From DRTC01 sp964521025 (GTDB taxonomy: Bacteria > Cloacimonadota > Cloacimonadia > Cloacimonadales > TCS61): a stretch of 9,906 bases of DNA. How positions within the stretch are numbered: position 1 is the first letter of the stretch; every line of letters starts with the position of its first letter. The stretch lies in the NCBI GenBank assembly GCA_964521025.1, contig CAZFPK010000085.1, forward strand, positions 1 through 9,906, read 5' to 3'. Under the pieces are notes generated by a model. The model saw nothing but the letters and a program-made list of their open reading frames with translations, was not told the origin of the DNA and did no database searches. Shown here piece after piece: positions 7,194 to 9,906 of the stretch. A program made the position numbers and the translations under genes.

Positions 7194-7424
7194 CTGCTAA
7201 ACTTGGTCGAACACCTGCTAAACTTGGTCGAGCACCTGCTAAACCTGGTCGAGAGTCTGCTAAATCCGGTCGAGCACCTGCTAAAACTGGTCGAGGGTCT
7301 GCTGAATTTGGTCGGAAGCTTGCTGAATCTGGTCGGACATCTGCTGAATCTGGTCGGAAGCTTGCTGAATCTGGTTTGACATCTGCTGAATTTGGTTAGA
7401 GACCTGCTGAATCCGGTCGAAAGT
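7194..7424. repeat. Minisatellite: eleven tandem 21-bp units, with partial units on both sides
   Basis: Units begin at 7194, 7215, 7236, 7257, 7278, 7299, 7320, 7341, 7362, 7383 and 7404, with the approximate consensus CTGCT(A/G)AA-YYTGGTCGRNNN. The period stays exactly 21 bp with no indel. Units 1-5 carry CTGCTAAA and units 6-11 carry (C/T)TGCTGAA, so there are two sub-blocks. A degenerate unit precedes (about 7164-7193) and a 6-10 base partial unit follows (7425-7434). On the - strand the units 6-11 read as the heptad QIQQ(M/A)S(D/N); on the + strand one frame reads LLNLVE(H/S). Neither frame has a credible start and full-length opening, so I treat it as non-coding or as a decayed repeat-encoding gene. 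It ends about 185 bp upstream of the unknown gene at 7610. Confidence 0.95.
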
Positions 7425-7440
7425 TTGCTGAGGGAAAATT

Positions 7441-7540
7441 GTCGTCTTCACGAGGTATCCAGCAGAGGAATTCTTCCGAAGTGATCCCGAATGAATGGAG
7501 ATTGCTACGACAGAAGAGGTGCAAGAGACCTCGCAACGAC
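7441..7540. repeat. About 100-bp imperfect inverted-repeat element (MITE- or dispersed-repeat-like)
   Basis: The left edge GTCGT-(5 nt)-CGAGG at 7441-7455 is complementary to the right edge CCTCG-(2 nt)-ACGAC at 7529-7540. Inside is GAGATTGCTACGAC (7498-7511). This layout, with ends like GTCATTGCGAGG/CCTCGCAATGAC and an inner GAGATTGCTTCG, is that of intergenic repeats often mis-called as small ORFs in many bacterial genomes. Here the internal stem is degenerate. The assignment is from pattern memory, not a search. Confidence 0.4.
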
Positions 7541-7595
7541 GGGGTATAAGAGAAAAAGGAAAATATTCGATTTTCAATATTAAATATTAAATTTC

Positions 7596-7604
7596 AAAAG
7601 GAGG
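7596..7604 (+). promoter_or_regulatory. Strong ribosome binding site of the unknown gene
   Basis: AAAAGGAGG at 7596-7604 is close to the full anti-16S complement and lies five bases before ATG 7610, so the start of the downstream gene is well fixed and well translated. The 40 bases upstream are very AT-rich (AATATTAAATATTAAATTTC region). Confidence 0.85.
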
Positions 7605-7609
7605 AATTT

Positions 7610-8557
7610 ATGAGTGCAGAACAATTAAAACGGTTATATGGATTTTCCGATCCGGTAGCTGTCCAGGTCATGCGTGTTTTTGCTGCCCTGATCACCAGGG
7701 ACCTGGCATTTTTCACAGCCTATGATCCTGATTTCACGATGGATTTTATCAACGGATTTATCGCTTTGATCGATGCGGCAGAATCCACGGAAGACTATGA
7801 GTTTCTGATGGATCAACTGGCAATTTTAACCACAGAATTGAATGCCAAGATGGAATTAGGACGAAAAACTTATCGCTTTATGAAACCATTTATTGAAAAA
7901 GCCTTTCCGGATCGACCGGATATCGGCAATTTATTTGGTGCGGACGATTATCACGATGCCAGGAACAACCAGGAAAAATTACCTGCTTTTTTGACCAAAG
8001 TGCATTTTGCAGCCGAAAAGTATAAAGATCCGCTTATTGCTGCCGGATTTTTACAGGAAAATATCGATAAGATAAAAACTGTTAAAGATGACATCGTCAG
8101 GGCAAATGTGGAGCAGGATGATTTTAAACTGCTGATGAAAGAAAAGATCAAAGACAGGATCCAGAAAATGAATACTGCCTGGAAAGTAAGCCTGCGTATC
8201 AACTCGGTGGGCAAGACCATTTTTGAAGATGATTACAGCAAATACCGCCAGTATGTGATCTATCACAGCTCCACACCCGGAGCTCCGGAAATCCTGAACG
8301 GCAGTGTCCCGGCTGGGCAGACCGTTGCTGTGATGAGTGATGTTACTCCAGCCACTGTCCTTAAATTGAAAAATCCCGGTACTACAGGTCTGGAATACTG
8401 TCTCGCAGAAACTCCCGAACCCTGCACCAGCGGGATCGAACTTAATCCCGGTGATGAACATGAAACTTCTGCTTCAGAGATGGGTGACGGAACTATTCTC
8501 AAGGTGACAAATAAATCGGATACTGAGGATGGGCAGTATGAGGTGGAAGTAAGTTAA
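7610..8557 (+). CDS. Unrecognised two-domain cytoplasmic protein (helical domain plus C-terminal beta domain), 315 aa
   Basis: I cannot assign a function. Residues 1 to about 200 look entirely alpha-helical: amphipathic stretches such as RVFAALITRDLAFFTAYDPD, then NIDKIKTVKDDIVRAN and a KEKIKDRIQKMNTAWK helix, with no catalytic-looking motif. From about 210 (QYVIYHSS) the protein becomes beta-rich and Gly/Pro/Thr-rich, with NPGTTGLEYC, two cysteines (C264, C272) and a final TILKVTNKSDTEDGQYEVEV; this resembles an Ig- or fibronectin-like module. There is no signal peptide or membrane segment. I recall similar helical-plus-beta uncharacterised proteins in Bacteroidota/Ignavibacteria-type genomes, but without known role. 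It has a strong ribosome binding site, stands alone between a minisatellite and a stem-loop, and its 3' half is far richer in G+C (36/60 in one line) than the flanking restriction and recombinase genes, suggesting a separate origin. Confidence 0.85.
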   Translation: MSAEQLKRLYGFSDPVAVQVMRVFAALITRDLAFFTAYDPDFTMDFINGFIALIDAAESTEDYEFLMDQLAILTTELNAKMELGRKTYRFMKPFIEKAFPDRPDIGNLFGADDYHDARNNQEKLPAFLTKVHFAAEKYKDPLIAAGFLQENIDKIKTVKDDIVRANVEQDDFKLLMKEKIKDRIQKMNTAWKVSLRINSVGKTIFEDDYSKYRQYVIYHSSTPGAPEILNGSVPAGQTVAVMSDVTPATVLKLKNPGTTGLEYCLAETPEPCTSGIELNPGDEHETSASEMGDGTILKVTNKSDTEDGQYEVEVS

Positions 8558-8566
8558 AAAAGAATC

Positions 8567-8606
8567 GAGATGTCATGCTGCTACTAATTCCGTATGACAT
8601 CTCTTT
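8567..8606 (+). terminator. Stem-loop after the unknown gene, probable terminator
   Basis: GAGATGTCAT (8567-8576) pairs perfectly with ATGACATCTC (8594-8603) around a 17-base loop, starting 9 bases after the stop codon. Only a short TTT follows, so it is a weak intrinsic terminator on the + strand. An A-run (8556-8561) precedes the stem, which would give a better U-run on the - strand. An outer AATCGA/TCGATT pair (8563-8568 and 8610-8615) adds further symmetry, so it could instead be a small repeat element. Confidence 0.5.
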
Positions 8607-8709
8607 CACTTCGATTAGAATGAGACGAACAGGTATTTAATAAGTTGAAGTATGGCATCGGTTGATCAGGTAAATATTATGAAAACTGATACGAATAGCA
8701 GGATCGATT

Positions 8710-9813
8710 ATGAAGAAAATCATGGTCAAACGGATTACAAAAAGCGCTGAACCACGAATAGCTTTGATATTTGATTATGATAAAGAGATCATAACATTGC
8801 TCAAAAAGATCAAAGGACGAAGATGGTCTTCTTCTCATAAATTCTGGCATATTCCTTTTCAACCGGATTACTTAAAAAAATTGAATGATAGATTCAAAGG
8901 AAAATTGGATTTTAGAGAAAATCCAACAACTACTACGACAAAGAAATCTACTCAAATCAGCTTGCCTGAAGAATATATTGAAACCTTAAAATTAAAAAAC
9001 TACAGCGAACCAACCATTAAAACATATCGTCTGCATTTCTTAAGGTTCCTGAAATTTTATTCCGGTATAGAATTAAAGAATATCTCTCACGAGCTGATAA
9101 GAAAATACCTTCTTTATTTAGTGGAAGAAAAGAAGTATTCAACATCTGCTCAAAATCAGGCAATCAACTCGATAAAATTCTATTACGAAAAAGTATTAGG
9201 AAAACCTGTTGAGAAATATTATGTTCCCAGACCACGAAAAGAGAAGAAACTACCTGAAGTTCTCAGCGAAGAAGAAGTAACCAGAATTTTAAAAGAGATC
9301 AAGAACCTTAAACATCAATGCATTATTTATTTAATATATTCTGCAGGACTGCGACTAACAGAAGTTGTTCATCTAAAGATAGGAGATATTCATTCCGACC
9401 GAAAGCAGATATTCATAAGAAGTGCAAAAGGTAACAAAGATAGATATGGAATACTTTCTGATACTGTATTGGATTTACTGAGAAAGTATTACAAAATATA
9501 TAAACCTCAAATTTGGTTATTCGAAGGGAAATCGGGTCAACAATTCAATAAAAGAGTTATTCAGAGAATCTTGAAAGAAGCTGTGAACAAAGCAAAAATA
9601 ACAAAACGAGCAACAATCCACACATTACGGCACAGTTTTGCAACGCATTTATTAGAACACGGAACAGATGTAAGATATGTTCAACACCTTTTGGGACATA
9701 AGAATTTGAAAACAACCGAAAGATATACACATGTTTCTAAAGATGCATTTAATAGAATTGTTAGTCCTCTGGAAGGATTAAAACTAAAAGATGAAGAAAA
9801 CCATCAAAGTTAA
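8710..9813 (+). CDS. Tyrosine recombinase, XerC/D- or integron-integrase-like, with extra N-terminal module
   Basis: This 367-residue site-specific recombinase cuts and rejoins DNA through a phosphotyrosine. Every catalytic residue is visible: R215 in SAGLRLTEVV, K240 in SAKGNKDR, H304 and R307 in HTLRHSFATH, H330 in LLGHKNLKTTERYTH and nucleophile Y339. The core-binding SAM-like domain spans about 80-170 (YSEPTIKTYRLHFLRFLKF). The first ~70 residues form an additional module (GRRWSSSHKFWHIPF) of a kind seen on integrases of integron-integrase-like groups and resembling HARP-type motifs. XerC/D proteins are near 300 residues, so this module explains the extra length. ATG 8710 has AGGA six bases upstream. 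The gene is AT-rich, stands alone, and is followed by a repeat cluster that may include its terminator or recombination site. Chromosomal XerC/D function cannot be excluded but is less likely given the N-terminal addition. Confidence 0.93.
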   Translation: MKKIMVKRITKSAEPRIALIFDYDKEIITLLKKIKGRRWSSSHKFWHIPFQPDYLKKLNDRFKGKLDFRENPTTTTTKKSTQISLPEEYIETLKLKNYSEPTIKTYRLHFLRFLKFYSGIELKNISHELIRKYLLYLVEEKKYSTSAQNQAINSIKFYYEKVLGKPVEKYYVPRPRKEKKLPEVLSEEEVTRILKEIKNLKHQCIIYLIYSAGLRLTEVVHLKIGDIHSDRKQIFIRSAKGNKDRYGILSDTVLDLLRKYYKIYKPQIWLFEGKSGQQFNKRVIQRILKEAVNKAKITKRATIHTLRHSFATHLLEHGTDVRYVQHLLGHKNLKTTERYTHVSKDAFNRIVSPLEGLKLKDEENHQS

Positions 9814-9818
9814 ATTTA

Positions 9819-9860
9819 GGTCGTATACACTCCGTATATGGAATATCCACGACCTTTTTT
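9819..9860 (+). terminator. Terminator-like stem-loop after the recombinase gene
   Basis: GGTCGT (9819-9824) pairs with ACGACC (9849-9854), immediately followed by TTTTTT (9855-9860), six bases after the recombinase stop. A small inner ATAC/GTAT pair (9825-9828, 9834-9837) may stack in the loop. The T-run makes an intrinsic terminator plausible although the stem is only 6 bp with a long loop. Confidence 0.55.
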
Positions 9861-9900
9861 GAGATGTAAAGTAGATATCCCCGACCTTTTGGGTCGTGGA
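9819..9900. repeat. Cluster of direct and inverted GGTCG(T) repeats
   Basis: Four copies of the core occur: + orientation at 9819-9824 and 9892-9897, - orientation at 9849-9854 and 9882-9886. TCCACGACC (9846-9854) is a perfect inverted repeat of GGTCGTGGA (9892-9900). ATATCC(A/C)CGACCTTTT is directly repeated at 9843-9858 and 9875-9890. TCCCCGACC (9878-9886) also forms a hairpin with 9892-9900, with one mismatch and a five-base loop. The position next to a tyrosine recombinase makes a recombination or attachment site possible; duplicated terminators or a dispersed repeat are the alternatives. Confidence 0.7.
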
Positions 9901-9906
9901 GCGAAA

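Noticed and set aside
7155..7379. Plus-strand frame reading LLNLVE heptads through eight repeat units
   Set aside because: No ATG or ribosome binding site and it ends in a stop within unit 9; the open frame follows from the 21-bp period.
7194..7424. CRISPR array
   Set aside because: Units are directly contiguous with no unique spacers, and no cas gene is present.
7281..7577. 98-codon minus-strand ORF with glutamine-rich heptads
   Set aside because: It joins a translated inverted-repeat element to half of the minisatellite, has no ribosome binding site, and is stopped by the repeated TAG. It is best explained as a chance ORF over two repeats.
8051..8461. 136-codon minus-strand ORF inside the unknown gene
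   Set aside because: It is antisense to a plus-strand gene with a strong ribosome binding site and coherent domain pattern, and shows no recognisable motif.
8679..8750. 23-residue ORF overlapping the recombinase start
   Set aside because: Out of frame, weak Shine-Dalgarno, composition explained by the overlapping recombinase codons.
9819..9900. Integron attC/attI site
   Set aside because: The expected RYYYAAC and GTTRRRY core sites are not seen; only GGTCG-type repeats are present, so the integron label is not justified.

Overview
The window looks like an accessory (defence and mobile-element) region of an AT-rich bacterium. Good Shine-Dalgarno sequences (AAAGGAG-type) precede several genes. 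This, with the style of the proteins, suggests a Gram-negative lineage of the Fibrobacterota-Chlorobiota-Bacteroidota neighbourhood (for example Cloacimonadota-like) rather than Bacteroidota proper, where strong Shine-Dalgarno sites are rare. That placement is inference only; no rRNA, tRNA or marker gene is present.

Region 1 (1-4091) is the 3' part of a type I restriction-modification locus. It holds the last 24 codons of a specificity subunit (hsdS), a complete hsdR motor/nuclease subunit, and, two bases after hsdR, a YgjP-type zinc metallopeptidase. The methylase hsdM is presumably upstream, outside the window. Region 2 (4092-5452) holds a spacer with a strong hairpin, then a GYF_2-RDD membrane protein and a small exported protein 8 bp apart, probably one transcript.

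Region 3 (about 5396-6850) is an IS21-type insertion: an intact-looking DDE transposase gene (istA) with no istB partner. The left end may lie inside the small exported gene, which would explain that gene's odd C-terminus. Region 4 (6798-7609) is a gene-poor stretch of about 0.8 kb. It contains a minisatellite of eleven 21-bp units and a roughly 100-bp imperfect inverted-repeat element, immediately upstream of an unrecognised two-domain protein (7610-8557) with its own strong ribosome binding site and a downstream 10-bp stem-loop.

Region 5 (8710-9906) holds a XerC/D- or integron-integrase-like tyrosine recombinase with all catalytic residues and an extra N-terminal module. A cluster of direct and inverted GGTCG(T) repeats follows it, including a terminator-like hairpin.

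Composition is mosaic: by hand count, sample lines give 15/60 G+C in hsdR, 30/60 in istA, 36/60 in the unknown gene and 18/60 in the recombinase. The segments therefore probably have different histories. The restriction genes act together in DNA defence; no direct functional link between them and the other genes can be shown from sequence alone. The least explained parts are the unknown gene with its minisatellite leader and the repeat cluster after the recombinase.
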